A DNA stretch of 64,000 nt from Vibrio diazotrophicus (GCF_038452265.1 NZ_CP151842.1:1488001-1552000); one strand, 5' to 3'; shown: positions 1 to 9,123, counted from the first letter of the stretch. A program made the numbers and translations. Notes: generated by a model not told the origin, from the letters alone.

Positions 1-727
1 GGAAAAAACTTTCTGCCACAGCATTATCGTGACAATTACCTCGACAGCTCATACTGGCTTCCAGTCCATGTTGCTTTAAGAACTTGTTCCAGTCATGGCT
101 CGTATACCGACTGCCTTGATCTGAATGTACGAGCACCTTTTGGCTTGGAGAACGGCGCCATATAGCCATTAAAAGCGCATCCAAAACCAACTCTTTAGTT
201 ATTCGACTTTTCATCGACCAACCAATCACTCTTCTAGAAAAAAGGTCAACAACAACGGCAAGATACAACCAACCTTCATGTGTTTTTATATAAGTAATAT
301 CGGTCACCCACGATTGGTTTGGAGCCGTTGGATTGAACTCTCTGGCTAATTTGTTAGCCGAAATGATATGCTCAGTACCCGCTTTAGCTCTGGGTTTACG
401 ATACCCGCGTTGTGACTGTAAGCCTTCTCGTTTCATCAAGCGATGTACTTGGTTGATTCCACAGAATTCCCCTTCATCTCGTAGGTCACTGTATATCTTC
501 CGATAGCCATAAACCCCACCTGATTCCAGCCAAAACTGTTTAATAAGTCCGAGAAGATACTTACGCCGTTTCTCTTGTTTGCTGTCAGGGTGTTTTAGCC
601 AGGCATAAAAACCACTTGGATGAACCCCAAGGATTTTACACATCCGTCGAACAGGCCAAACTGACTGGTTGGCTTTGATAAAGGCGTACCTCAGTCGGAC
701 TGGCTTGCGAAGTACACCGCGGCTTTT
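1..727 (-). CDS. IS3-family transposase OrfB (DDE integrase), 3' end missing
   Basis: This is the catalytic half of an IS3-type transposase, read in the -1 frame relative to OrfA. Seen by translating the minus strand: an N-terminal HTH_21-like stretch (VRRMCKILGVHPSGFYAWL), then an rve domain with DITYI, DLFSRRVIGW, HSDQGSRYTS and CHDNAVAESFF. These supply the D, D and E of the catalytic triad. The sequence runs off the window edge just after the E motif, so only the last ~40 residues are absent. Expression presumably needs slippage at the A-AAA-G motif at 727-723, a known IS3-family signal. No start codon is proposed because the product is the OrfAB fusion. Confidence 0.85.
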
Positions 728-969
728 CTTAATATATCCCGCTCTTCGGTAACTCTTTGCAGTTCTTTCCGAAGCCTACGAATTTCGGCACTTTCATCAG
801 ATTGAGCTTGGTGTTGGGAGGAGTCGGGACCGTAGCGCTTTACCCAAGCATAAAGACTATGGGTAGTCGTCCCTAAGCGGTTGGCAACATCAGCCACACT
901 ATGACCTTTTTCCGTGACCTGTTTTACCGCTTCAATTTTAAATTCTTCTGGATATCTTTTGCTGCTCAT
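691..969 (-). CDS. IS3-family transposase OrfA (HTH_Tnp_1)
   Basis: This is the DNA-binding first ORF of the IS3 element. It carries a helix-turn-helix in roughly the first 50 residues (YPEEFKIEAVKQV ... VADVANRLGTTTHSLYAWVKRY) and a leucine-zipper-like coiled coil (EIRRLRKELQRVTEERDILRKA), both typical of HTH_Tnp_1 proteins. I chose the internal ATG at 969 because GAGAGG lies 5-10 bases upstream; an in-frame ATG at 990 would add seven residues. The ORF ends at 691 with TGA, overlapping OrfB. OrfA alone usually acts as a regulator and, fused to OrfB, as the transposase. Intact as far as can be seen. Confidence 0.88.
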   Translation of the reverse strand: MSSKRYPEEFKIEAVKQVTEKGHSVADVANRLGTTTHSLYAWVKRYGPDSSQHQAQSDESAEIRRLRKELQRVTEERDILRKAAVYFASQSD

Positions 970-1030
970 AAGCACCTCTCTGTTAGTCATTTTGTCTAAC
1001 TAAAAGGTGTCTATCAAGTCGGTGGCTATT

Positions 1031-1778
1031 CATATAATTATGGCTGTTATAGGCCTCAAGAATTCTAGTGAGCTAGATATGCATATAGGTAGTTTTTTAA
1101 CGCCATTAAATCATAGTGAATATGAAATTAATGCACCAAAAAAATCAAATATAAATAACCATAGATATTTTTAGCTTCGAAATTTGTAGGGTAAGTGTCA
1201 AAGAATGGAGATATAAACAATAAAGCTAGTCCTCCAAGGGCTAGTTGATAACCAGTAAAAGCATAAATATTAATTTTAGTGGACCATTCTCTCGAAAGAA
1301 ATGTGCCAAGTGACATTGACAAAGAGCCAATTATAGCAGCAGATACTCCAACAGTATTTACTTCCAGAGAATTATTTATAAACGTTAGAGATATGCCAAG
1401 TATAGATAAAATAATAAATATTAAATTTCTTCTACTTACTGTATCCCCCTTGAGTACGAATGCGATTAGTAAAATGATGATTGGTTGAAATGAACCTATT
1501 AGTGTAGCAAGCCCACCAGGTAAGTGGTATGCGGAAATGAATAACATGCTTTGGAAAAGTGAAATATTTAAAATAGAAAGTACGAGTAGTCTTTTTAAAC
1601 TATTTCTATCAACTTTACGGCCAAACAACGACAGTAAAACTATGCCTGCAGGTAAGCATCGTATGGCTGCGTTGAGAAATGGCTGATTAGGTGGCAGAAA
1701 TTCAGTGGTTAGAAAATATGTGGTACCCAAAATAATGGGAGCTATAGCTGTTAATAGTGTGATGCTTAATGTGTTCAT
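1031..1778 (-). pseudogene. EamA/DMT-family transporter, frameshifted and IS-truncated
   Basis: This is a ten-TM drug/metabolite transporter relic. The open frame gives 216 residues (usual length ~290-300) with repeated hydrophobic helices and EamA-like stretches (PAGIVLLSLFGR, PGGLATLIGSFQPIIILL). It stops at 1128. Past that stop, a shift of one base restores homologous-looking sequence (ISYSL, then TGA where Trp is expected, then FNGVKKLPI, then FLRPITAI) down to ~1031, where the IS3 end begins. So at least three lesions are visible: a probable 1-nt deletion near 1130, a Trp-to-stop change, and loss of the 3' end to the IS. The DNA is AT-rich, unlike the right two thirds of the window. Confidence 0.8.
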
Positions 1779-1926
1779 AGGTTATGAGTTTTATTTAACA
1801 TATCGCTCTAAAGCTATTTATCAATACAAATAAGGTTAAAACACTATTTACTAAAATTAAATTATTGTTTTTAAATTATTTGGGTAAAGTTAATTGATCA
1901 TGCAATAGTTTTAAAGAGGATGCTTT

Positions 1927-2595
1927 GTGAATAATTTAATAATTTCTATGGTTTTAAGTGTCATTTTTTCCATGTCTGTGTTTGCTAGTGACCAGTTGAC
2001 CAAAGGTGTTTTGACATTGTCTTTTAGTGATGGTAGGCCTGATGTACATGGTGTAAGTTACGTTAATAAAGAGCTTGAAAAAGTAGGAGTAATTGTAACT
2101 AAAGTCGATATTCCTACTGAAGCACATTTGTTTATTGAAGAAGCAAAAATCAGAGCTTTAAGTGCAGGAGAAAAGTCAAAATTATTAGAAATTTTTTCGC
2201 TCCGTCGAGTGGAGCTTTTGAATCAAATTAAATTGGCAGGTAGGGCGCCTGCAGTTCCTCTGGGGGGCTTTTTGGCAACTTCGGAGCCTAATGTAGAGCC
2301 ATATCCGAAGGTTTATGATATGAAATCTATGCCAAATGATATGAAATATTTTTTACAACATAAATTTGGGAAGCTTCATGTTAATAGCTCAAATGAAGGT
2401 CAGGGAATTGATGAGGTTATGACCATTATTTCTGGTGGAAAGTGGACATGGTTTTTTGTACTAGAAGATGGTGTTGTTGGAAAATTGACTCTTGGATATG
2501 TGGACAAACTTGAATCTGCTTGGCGAATATCATATCCAGGCCTAGTTCCTCATGGAGTTTTTTCTCTCAAAAAATTACTTAAGTTCATTTGTTGA
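1927..2595 (+). CDS. putative periplasmic protein of unknown function, C-terminus probably replaced
   Basis: I do not recognise this family. It starts at GTG 1927, preceded by AAAGAGGA. It begins with a Sec signal peptide (hydrophobic residues 3-19, cleavage after VFA) followed by a soluble ~200-residue body with no cysteine pairs or obvious motif. The body ends in sequence like [11 protein letters not shown]. The last ~10 codons overlap a chemoreceptor ORF in another frame. The receptor lacks its own first membrane helix, so both genes look cut at ~2550-2560 and the present C-terminus is probably not original. AT-rich, like the neighbouring accessory DNA. Confidence 0.55.
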   Translation: MNNLIISMVLSVIFSMSVFASDQLTKGVLTLSFSDGRPDVHGVSYVNKELEKVGVIVTKVDIPTEAHLFIEEAKIRALSAGEKSKLLEIFSLRRVELLNQIKLAGRAPAVPLGGFLATSEPNVEPYPKVYDMKSMPNDMKYFLQHKFGKLHVNSSNEGQGIDEVMTIISGGKWTWFFVLEDGVVGKLTLGYVDKLESAWRISYPGLVPHGVFSLKKLLKFIC

Positions 2596-4138
2596 AAACT
2601 ATAGAAATGAGCTGATTGAACAAAAGAAAAAAGAGTTGATTAGTTACTTGGATATATCTACTTCACCACTCTATAACTACATTTTTGACAAAGATAATGG
2701 TAAGGAAAAGGCTAAGGAATACTTAGAGTCAATAATTTATGATAATGGTAATTATTTCTTTGGAGTTGATTCTAATGGGATTAGTGTATTTAATGGTGAT
2801 AATAAGTCTTTAGTCGGTAGTGACATATCAGGTTTTAAGGATGTTAAAGGTAATAGAGTAGTTAGTGATATAATACTAGCCTCAAAGAATGGTGATGGGT
2901 TTAGTTATTTTTATTGGCATAAGCCGGGTTATACTGAAGAAGTACAGAAGATAGCTTATTCTATATATATTAAAGAGTGGGATTGGATTGTAAGCACTGG
3001 GGTATATGTTGATGACATTGATGTTGCTGTTAGAGAGTATTCCGAAAGTAGAGTTCAAGAACTAGGTTATAAAACCAAGCTGTCTCTGGCTATAACTTTT
3101 CTGTGTTCTAGTCTTGTCGGTTTTATAATTTATCTATCTATGAATAAAACAATGAATCCTCTTGATGAGATTAAAAATGAATTCAAAAAATTAGCATCAG
3201 ATAATCCAGATCTTACTTACCAAATGAAGATAAGGTCTAATGATGAAATAGGTAATATAGCCGAATACTTTAATGAGTTTTTGAATAAAACAAACAACAT
3301 GATTTGTAGTTTGGAAGAGTTTTCTATTGATCTTCAAAATAAAATAGATCAATATCAGATTTCTATAAATAATATAGAAAATGTAATTGAGTTATATGTC
3401 ATTGAAACTGATGAAATGACCAAGTTAATTGAAGAAATAGCAAAGTCTTCTAAAGATGTTTCTTCCCATGTGGTCAACACTACTCATTTAATATCTACTG
3501 CAGATAAGCAGGGAGAGCAGGCATCTTCTCTTATTACATTATCTGCAAGTAGTGTTAATGAGCTTATCAAAGAAGTCTCTCAATCTATGGAAATATCAAA
3601 GGGGATAAAGCTAGAGTCTGAGAGTATAGTTAGTGTTTTGAGTGTGATAAATGAAATAGCAGACCAAACAAACTTACTAGCATTGAATGCGGCGATCGAA
3701 GCCGCTAGAGCTGGTGAAAACGGCCGTGGTTTTTCTGTTGTTGCAGGTGAAGTTCGAAGCCTTGCTAATAGGACTAAGTCTAGTACTGTAGAAATTGAAA
3801 AAGCTATGCATTCATTGAACGATGGTAATAGAAAAATGTTTCGCTCGATGGATAATACTTCTATAAGAAGTAAAGATAGCATTGAAAAGACTGAAAGCAT
3901 TCAAAATAGTCTATCGAACATTGTATCTCTAGTGGGTGAAATCAAATTGGCCAGCAATGAAGTAGGTAGTGCTAACCAAAAGCAAGAATCACTGACATTA
4001 GTTGTTGAACGTAAAGTTAATGGTATTATTGATATGCTTTCTAGAGCAAGAGAGTCAAGCGCGAAACTTAGTAAAGAAACATTAGACCTAACTAATATGA
4101 AAGACGAACTAAAGGAGATGCTTTCTAAGTTCAGATGA
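2552..4138 (+). CDS. methyl-accepting chemotaxis protein with sCache_2 sensor, N-terminus lost
   Basis: This is a chemoreceptor fragment of 528 codons. Residues ~10-165 match a periplasmic sCache_2 domain ([39 protein letters not shown]). One membrane helix follows at ~180-200, then HAMP and the cytoplasmic signalling helices with the receptor hairpin signature ([40 protein letters not shown]). Such receptors normally start with a short cytosolic tail and a first membrane helix; here that is missing and an in-frame TAG lies just upstream of ATG 2552. Without it the sensor domain cannot be exported, so function is doubtful. sCache_2 proteins usually bind small carboxylates. Probably a deletion fusion with the preceding gene. 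Confidence 0.8.
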   Translation: MEFFLSKNYLSSFVENYRNELIEQKKKELISYLDISTSPLYNYIFDKDNGKEKAKEYLESIIYDNGNYFFGVDSNGISVFNGDNKSLVGSDISGFKDVKGNRVVSDIILASKNGDGFSYFYWHKPGYTEEVQKIAYSIYIKEWDWIVSTGVYVDDIDVAVREYSESRVQELGYKTKLSLAITFLCSSLVGFIIYLSMNKTMNPLDEIKNEFKKLASDNPDLTYQMKIRSNDEIGNIAEYFNEFLNKTNNMICSLEEFSIDLQNKIDQYQISINNIENVIELYVIETDEMTKLIEEIAKSSKDVSSHVVNTTHLISTADKQGEQASSLITLSASSVNELIKEVSQSMEISKGIKLESESIVSVLSVINEIADQTNLLALNAAIEAARAGENGRGFSVVAGEVRSLANRTKSSTVEIEKAMHSLNDGNRKMFRSMDNTSIRSKDSIEKTESIQNSLSNIVSLVGEIKLASNEVGSANQKQESLTLVVERKVNGIIDMLSRARESSAKLSKETLDLTNMKDELKEMLSKFR

Positions 4139-4188
4139 AGAGTAATCAAGGCAATGATCCGCCCCAGCAGTTTTGGACACTGAGTTAA

Positions 4189-4707
4189 GTGAGTACAATC
4201 ACTAACGAGGTGAACAATGATAAATACAGGTCTTATCGTACATACAACTCATATTCAAACTTCATACATCATTTATGCGCGTTCCTTTTAGCCTGCCATG
4301 CAAGAGATTTTGAAAACAAAAATATTACGAACAAAAAAGGTATCGAGAAGAATCAGTTCATTGATTACCTAATCACGGAGGATGTTTATCGTTTGGTTAA
4401 TGGGAGAATTGAGCGTATTAAACGTGGCAAAGCTCCAAGTTATGGAAATGACATTTCTCACTATGAAAATCTTCTACCCATACCAGTGTCATTTGCACAA
4501 GAATTCAGGGGGTATCGCAACAAGATAGCGGGCCATGCTTCTTAACAACGCACCAAAGGTCTTAATCTAACGGACTTCTATTTAAAGCACCATTATTACA
4601 TGTACTTACTGTACGCAGATGTTTGTGAGTTTAGGGGGCGAAAGGGAGATGACTTTCCCGAACTTGAAGATGTTACAAATTTCATGAAAGCTATGGCGCG
4701 AGACTGA
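4189..4707 (+). pseudogene. HEPN-like protein gene interrupted by an in-frame stop
   Basis: From GTG 4189 the frame is open for 118 codons to TAA 4543-4545, then continues in the same frame for a further 53 codons with convincing composition (LNLTDFYLKHHYYMYLLYAD ... ELEDVTNFMKAMARD) to TGA 4705-4707. The gene is therefore a ~172-residue ORF with a nonsense mutation. Just before the stop is RNKIAGH, which fits the R-N-x(4)-H motif of HEPN ribonucleases, in a helical, charged context. HEPN proteins are common toxins or antiphage effectors, but family membership is inferred from this one motif. The start is uncertain: GTG follows sequence resembling an IS end. Confidence 0.45.
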
Positions 4708-5606
4708 ACTTACAAACGACTAAGGTTTCAAGGTGTTTTTTCTAATCTGGTAAAACTTTTTTAGAACGACACACCTAAAACACTTTTGTCCAGAACCGTT
4801 ACGTTCGGCACGCTCTAACTCAGAAGTGCCTCAATATGTGTTGCAGCCGTACTGTTAATTCAATAAGACTGACTAATGGCTAATTGTGCAGCAGCTTGTT
4901 TGAACGAATCAGTCTGAATCAAAAATACCCCGTACATCAATCTTGGCATAGAGCCCTGAGTGCCTTCTTAGCTCAGTTATTGGCCTACTTTTCTTATAAC
5001 ATGATATGTAATCAACTTTGTTTGATATGTTATATCAGACAAAGATTTTCGGGTTTACATGTAATTACTTAAGATACCCCCGCATTGAGCTGATACATGA
5101 ACGATTCAAGGGGGTGACATTTCAATTGATTACGTGTGTTCAGCTCCCAGATTTACACTTAATTGGAGGCGCTACAGGTAGAACAACTGATGATTTCGAA
5201 TCATACATTAATTACTGTGAATAATATCTTCGGGCACTTCCAAAGACTAGGTGAAATTTGTCTTGGGAAGCGGACAACAGATTTTAAAATTTGGTCGAAT
5301 TACAAACTCAATTACTAAGGCGTTATTGTTAAACGAAGAATAACAATGAGTTATGATGTAAAAGTGATATGATAATAGTCGAGCCTAAGATAAAAATGTC
5401 TCACTTAAGGCCAAACTGAGATTTTACTTAAGAACAGTATATGATTAGTGGCCTTTATTTTGCGATTTTTAAGTTAATAGTTATATAACTAGCTGTTATA
5501 TAATGAGATATACTGATTTTCAAGGCAAGGGAACAAATGTCTTTTGTTGTCATTAAAATTAATGGTGTTTGTATTTTAAGTGATTGAATTTAATGAAAAG
5601 TATCAA
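4708..5606 (+). other. AT-rich non-coding or eroded stretch
   Basis: No convincing gene is visible on either strand. Short open frames at 4884-5072 and 5018-5224 lack a good ribosome site and resemble nothing I know. The stretch reads as eroded mobile DNA between a broken HEPN-like gene and a gene split by IS21. Confidence 0.5.
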
Positions 5607-5648
5607 TTTCACAACGTGCGTTTCACAACGTGCGTTTCACAACATGCG
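5607..5648 (+). repeat. three tandem 14-bp repeats
   Basis: TTTCACAACGTGCG occurs at 5607-5620 and 5621-5634, and with one change (CATGCG) at 5635-5648. The array overlaps the first codons of the decayed ORF that follows. It is too short to be a CRISPR and has no unique spacers. Confidence 0.8.
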
Positions 5649-5829
5649 TATTAAACTCACAACTGCCCCGAAACGTGTTGAGTGAAAGATACTTAAAAAC
5701 TCATGGTTTCAAATTTGACAAACTCCCCCTAATACCTGAACTTATCCATACGGACGACGATGAGGTACTTATGGATAGGCTCAAAATTCTGCTCATGGCA
5801 GTAATATGCTTGATGCTTTTCTTGTTGCT
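5630..5829 (+). pseudogene. 5' part of a decayed gene split by IS21
   Basis: A frame starting at GTG 5630 encodes a plausible soluble segment (YLKTHGFKFDKLPLIPELIH, DDDEVLMDRLK). One base missing from the A-run at 5783-5786 would move it into the frame AHGSNMLDAFLVA, which continues beyond the IS element at 8422. The gene therefore seems to have suffered a 1-nt deletion as well as the insertion at 5829/8422. I do not recognise the family. Confidence 0.4.
5825..5829 (+). repeat. IS21 target-site duplication, left copy (TTGCT)
   Basis: TTGCT directly precedes the left terminus at 5830 and is repeated as TTGCT at 8422-8426 directly after the right terminus. Five bases is within the usual 4-8 bp for IS21. 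Confidence 0.88.
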
Positions 5830-5908
5830 TGCGTATTCCGGTGATTCCGGACACCGGCTCCGGTTTAACCGGACGCCTCATATCCCTAGCTTTTCTCTAA
5901 CCCTATTT

Positions 5909-6652
5909 TTACTCTACCTGTCCGGATTGCGCCAGTTTTCTCATTGATTCTCCTCCGAGTTCTATTCGGTGACTGTTGTGGATTAACCTATCCAGTAAGG
6001 CGTCAGCAACCGTGGCATTGCCTATCATGTTGTACCATTCTTTAACCGGAAGTTGGCTTATCATAATGGTGCTGCTGGTTTGATAACGATCCTCCAGAAG
6101 CTCCAGCAAGTGACCTGCATGATCCGGACTCAACTTTTCCATTCCCCAGTCATCCAAGATCAGAAGTTGTTTTCTCGACAGAGCCAGAAGTTGCTTTTGG
6201 TAAGTCCCGTCAAGGCGACCTGAACTCAGGTCATCAAGTAAACGGCTGAGCCTGTGATAACGGACACTGTAGAGCTGGTCGCAAGCTTGAGCTGCAAGTG
6301 CACAGGCAACGTAGGTTTTTCCTGCTCCCGTCGGTCCGGTGATCAGAACGTTTTGTTTCTTGTGCAAGTAGCTCCCAGTTAATAGCTCACTCATTTGAGT
6401 ACGCTTAAGTCCTCGTCCTTCTTTGTAAATAGTCTGACTTGGCAGAGCATCGACCCGGAGTTTAGCTTGCCCTTTCAGGCGCTGGATTTTGGCCTGATTT
6501 CGTCCCAACACTTCGCTTTCAAGCAGCAGGCTTAACCGCTCTTCGAAGCTCAGCTCTGCATAGGTCGATAACTGCTCTTGTTGTTGCTCCAGAGCCGAGG
6601 CGGCATGGCTCAGACGCAGTGATTTGAGTTGTTCGCTTATTGTGTTCATCAT
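5909..6652 (-). CDS. istB: IS21 helper ATPase IstB
   Basis: This is an AAA+ ATPase of 247 residues that assembles on target DNA and recruits and stimulates the IstA transposase. Visible are an N-terminal helical stretch (residues 1-90), Walker A GPTGAGKTYVACALA near residue 105, Walker B LLILDDWGMEKL near 165, a sensor-1-like TIMISQLP and a DALLDRL segment. Length is normal for the family (240-260). It begins 6 nt after istA, at the doublet ATGATG at 6652 behind AGGAGA, so the two are translated from one transcript. It resembles the DnaC-like loader at 12.5 kb at fold level only. Confidence 0.95.
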   Translation of the reverse strand: MMNTISEQLKSLRLSHAASALEQQQEQLSTYAELSFEERLSLLLESEVLGRNQAKIQRLKGQAKLRVDALPSQTIYKEGRGLKRTQMSELLTGSYLHKKQNVLITGPTGAGKTYVACALAAQACDQLYSVRYHRLSRLLDDLSSGRLDGTYQKQLLALSRKQLLILDDWGMEKLSPDHAGHLLELLEDRYQTSSTIMISQLPVKEWYNMIGNATVADALLDRLIHNSHRIELGGESMRKLAQSGQVE

Positions 6653-6658
6653 TCTCTC

Positions 6659-8197
6659 CTAGTGATAACTGTTGGGTCCGCGCACATTGCTGTGTTGGAT
6701 GTCAGGGGTGGATTCCGGAGTCGAAGACAACAGGCCTTCCCGGTGATTTTCAAGCAAGTTTCTGATGAACCTGAGATAGGGTTTGTTCACCATCAGAGCA
6801 TCTTTACATGCCTGCTCTAAGCGAGCGTCACCGTATTTTTTCGTCAGGTTGAGAAGCCCAAGGCAACTGCGATTGGCTTGCGCAGGATGCGCTTTCGACA
6901 TGAGTAATCGGTTGACCACTTCTTGTGTCGCTGCGCCGATCCGGCCTCCCCAGTTAAGTAACCGCTCTGGTGACCATTTTTGATATTGATGATTGCTGGG
7001 CATATGCTCCGGATAAGTACTGATCCCATGCTCTTTTTTACTGGCTGGGTGCTGAGAGATCAGATTACCCTGATGGTATATCTGTATCAGCCTGGAAGTG
7101 GCTTCAAGCTCAACGTATTGGCCCACTAACTGATGGGGAACAGAGTAATAATGCCTTTTGTATTCGATGTGATAATCCGGCCCCACTTTGGCGCGTTTGA
7201 TTTCTGTGTAGAGATAACGTTGTACGGGGAGAGGTTTTAGTGCCGGCTTATCCAGAGTATCGAACAGCTCCTTTCGGCTGGCTCCCAGTTGTTTCATCTG
7301 TCTTTGGTTCAGTGAGTCCATTAACTCCCGGATAGAGAGGTTTAGCTCTTTGAAGGTATGGAAGGTTCGGTGACGAAGCCGCATCATGATCCAACGCTCA
7401 ACGATAAGGACGGCATTCTCAGCCTTGGCTTTATCTTTGGGTTTATAAGGGCGTGCTGGCATAACGGCCGTGCGGTAATGGTACGCCAACTTGCGGTAAC
7501 TATCGTTGAGCTTGGGTTCGTAGCGGTCCGTTTTGGTCACCGCGGATTTTAGGTTATCAGGTACAAGCAACGCCGGAACGCCGCCGAAGTGTTCAAAGGC
7601 ATTGGCATGAGCTTCCAGCCAGTGCTCAAGTCGCTGGCTTTCACAGGCTTCAACATAGGTGTAGTTGGACGCACCTAACGTCGCCACGAAGATCTGAGCG
7701 TTGCGGATTTCTCCGGTTTCAGGGTTCACAACCGGGATGGTTGGCCCACAGTAGTCGATGAACAGTTTGTCACCGGCCAGGTGGCTCTGACGCATACTGC
7801 GTTTTTGTTTCTTTAACCAACGAGTGTAATGCTCGCAGAACTGGCTGTAACGATAAGCTCTCTCCTGATATTCAGCCATATACTCTTCCCACAGAAGATG
7901 TTTGCTCATGCCTTTGCGTTTCAGTTCGACAAAGCTCTGGGCGAAGTCCGGCATCACCTTTGTGTCACTGGTTGTTTTGTCTCGGTAGAGAGTCTGAGCC
8001 AGTTCGGTATCTGAGCAGCTTTCGGGAAGTGGCCAAGTCATTGCGCTTTGCTCGAAGCGGGTCAGTATTTCTGAGATGGTTGAACGACTGACTTTCGTGC
8101 AGGAAGCGATCTTTCTGGTCGACAGATGGCACTCATATTTAAGGCGTAATACCTCTTTGATGTTTGTCATAGATGTTCTCTTTTTCGGCATTATCAC
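6659..8197 (-). CDS. istA: IS21 transposase IstA
   Basis: This is a DDE transposase of 512 residues that cuts and joins the IS ends. The N-terminal HTH is clear (STRKIASCTKVSRSTISEIL, residues ~25-45). The RNase H-like core carries D in LFIDYCGPT, D in LLVPDNLKSAV and E in DKAKAENAVLIVERW, followed by a C-terminal beta-barrel region (YHIEYKRHYYSVPHQLVG). Length is normal for IstA. The ATG at 8197 follows a purine-rich AAGGAAGTGATA. No frameshift is visible. It is transcribed ahead of istB with a 6-nt gap. Confidence 0.95.
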   Translation of the reverse strand: MIMPKKRTSMTNIKEVLRLKYECHLSTRKIASCTKVSRSTISEILTRFEQSAMTWPLPESCSDTELAQTLYRDKTTSDTKVMPDFAQSFVELKRKGMSKHLLWEEYMAEYQERAYRYSQFCEHYTRWLKKQKRSMRQSHLAGDKLFIDYCGPTIPVVNPETGEIRNAQIFVATLGASNYTYVEACESQRLEHWLEAHANAFEHFGGVPALLVPDNLKSAVTKTDRYEPKLNDSYRKLAYHYRTAVMPARPYKPKDKAKAENAVLIVERWIMMRLRHRTFHTFKELNLSIRELMDSLNQRQMKQLGASRKELFDTLDKPALKPLPVQRYLYTEIKRAKVGPDYHIEYKRHYYSVPHQLVGQYVELEATSRLIQIYHQGNLISQHPASKKEHGISTYPEHMPSNHQYQKWSPERLLNWGGRIGAATQEVVNRLLMSKAHPAQANRSCLGLLNLTKKYGDARLEQACKDALMVNKPYLRFIRNLLENHREGLLSSTPESTPDIQHSNVRGPNSYH

Positions 8198-8409
8198 TTC
8201 CTTGCTACGTTAATATGCATAACAAGAATAGTGAGTGATTGATTTAAAAGAGAAAAGAGGGATATTCCGGAGTAACCGGACAGGGTTTCCGCTCAACCGG
8301 ACAGCGATTCCGGAGTTAGTGGAAAAATGGCTGGTTTATGCCGAAAATAGTGTCCGGATTAAAACGGAATGGGTGTCCGGGGAATCCCGGAAACGGTGGC
8401 TGGATTGCT

Positions 8410-8426
8410 CCGGAATACGCATTGCT
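8410..8426 (+). repeat. IS21 right inverted repeat and target duplication
   Basis: 8410-8421 reads CCGGAATACGCA, the exact reverse complement of the left terminus. TTGCT at 8422-8426 matches the five bases before 5830. The CA end agrees with the TG...CA rule for IS21. Confidence 0.88.
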
Positions 8427-8480
8427 AATGGAACGTTCGATTTTGATTGTAAAACAATCAGAGCCAACAACGAGAAGTGA
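8422..8480 (+). pseudogene. 3' part of the gene split by IS21
   Basis: Removing the IS and one TTGCT copy joins 5829 to 8427. The frame LDAFLVA then continues as NGTFDFDCKTIRANNEK and ends at TGA 8478-8480. This continuity across the insertion is the main reason to think a real gene was interrupted. Function unknown. Confidence 0.4.
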
Positions 8481-8757
8481 CTATTTACTTAAACTCATCT
8501 ATATCTAGAGCTTATTTGAAAGCTGCTGTAGGCTTTGAAGTTGTTGAGTGTGAATAACTTTTGCCCCGTTCCTTGTTTCAGCGCTGACTTTCATGATCAT
8601 TACCTACTCATTATGCTATGATTAATCTAATGTCATTTACGAGTCGAGATGTGAGCATTAATCGTACTCAAATAGCGTTGTACGAAATTTTCCAACAAGT
8701 ACGAGCATTAAGATTTGCTACAATATTATCTAGGCATGGAATCAGAATAGGTTACGT

Positions 8758-8859
8758 ATGAGTACTGAATTTATAATAGCAATGGGGATTCTTTTAGGTG
8801 GTTCGTTCGCGGTGGCTACGTTTGCTGTAATATATGATAAGAATCGAAGTAACAAATAG
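8758..8859 (+). CDS. 33-residue single-span membrane protein
   Basis: ATG 8758 to TAG 8859 encodes a tiny protein with a short polar N-terminus, one hydrophobic helix (residues ~5-25, FIIAMGILLGGSFAVATFAV) and a basic tail (YDKNRSNK). This positive-inside layout is typical of real bacterial small membrane proteins. The ribosome site is weak (GGTTA at -9). A strong hairpin lies 29 bases downstream. I cannot assign a family; chance is possible for so short an ORF. Confidence 0.45.
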   Translation: MSTEFIIAMGILLGGSFAVATFAVIYDKNRSNK

Positions 8860-8887
8860 AAAAACATTAGGTTAGCTCTATAGCTTG

Positions 8888-8936
8888 TGTCTATAGTAAC
8901 TCTGTTTGCACCGACTACATAGAGTTACTATAGACA
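8888..8936 (+). terminator. perfect 16-bp stem-loop
   Basis: TGTCTATAGTAACTCT (8888-8903) and its exact complement (8921-8936) flank a 17-nt loop. There is no T-run on either side, so it may be a factor-independent terminator of weak type, a processing signal, or a transposon-derived inverted repeat. It lies after the small membrane protein ORF. Confidence 0.5.
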
Positions 8937-9123
8937 GTGTTCAAATTGTAATATCACATAGAACACTTTCATCCGTGAATTCCTTGTTATAATTGAACGA
9001 TATGGATGTCTAATACTAAATTTATAAATGGAAAGAATTAATCTTCAGCAATAAAGAACGATTCATTTAAAAAGCGGCAGTATCTACTTCAAAAATAACA
9101 CATGTCTCGCATTTTTAATGCGG

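Larger units (their letters stand above)
1..1032 (-). mobile_element. IS3-family insertion sequence, partial (cut by window edge)
   Basis: This is the proximal part of an IS3-family element transcribed on the minus strand, with overlapping orfA and orfB joined by a -1 frameshift. Its promoter-side end is near 1030-1032. There, on the minus strand, an IS3-like terminus beginning TGAATAGCCACC runs into the reading frame of a dead transporter gene. The other end lies outside the window, so neither the inverted repeat nor a target duplication can be checked. The element interrupts the DMT transporter relic on its right. Confidence 0.85.
5830..8421 (-). mobile_element. complete IS21-family insertion sequence (2592 bp)
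   Basis: Both ends can be placed. TGCGTATTCCGG at 5830-5841 is the inverted complement of 8410-8421, and TTGCT is duplicated outside. Inside each end there are several further copies of CCGGACA/TTCCGG-type sequence, the multiple terminal repeats expected for IS21 transposase binding. The element carries istA and istB in the normal order on the minus strand, both open. It looks recent: ends, target duplication and both genes are intact, in contrast to the eroded gene it splits. Confidence 0.93.

Noticed and set aside
4154..4188. Sequence resembling the terminal repeat of an IS3-type element before the HEPN-like gene
   Set aside because: No transposase remnant follows and no second end was found nearby, so it is too weak to annotate as an IS.
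4884..5224. Two open frames of 62 and 68 codons
   Set aside because: They overlap, lack ribosome sites and have composition like translated AT-rich non-coding DNA.
4700..5600. Possible integron cassette array
   Set aside because: No attC-like core sites or VCR-like repeats could be seen.
5607..5648. Short repeats considered as a CRISPR
   Set aside because: The units are contiguous with no spacers, and no cas gene is present.
5630..5947. A continuous 105-codon frame crossing the left IS21 end
   Set aside because: The last third is IS terminal repeat sequence; only the part before 5829 can be original.
8235..8480. An 81-codon frame over the right IS21 end
   Set aside because: It is made of the CCGGA-type terminal repeats and is not protein-like.
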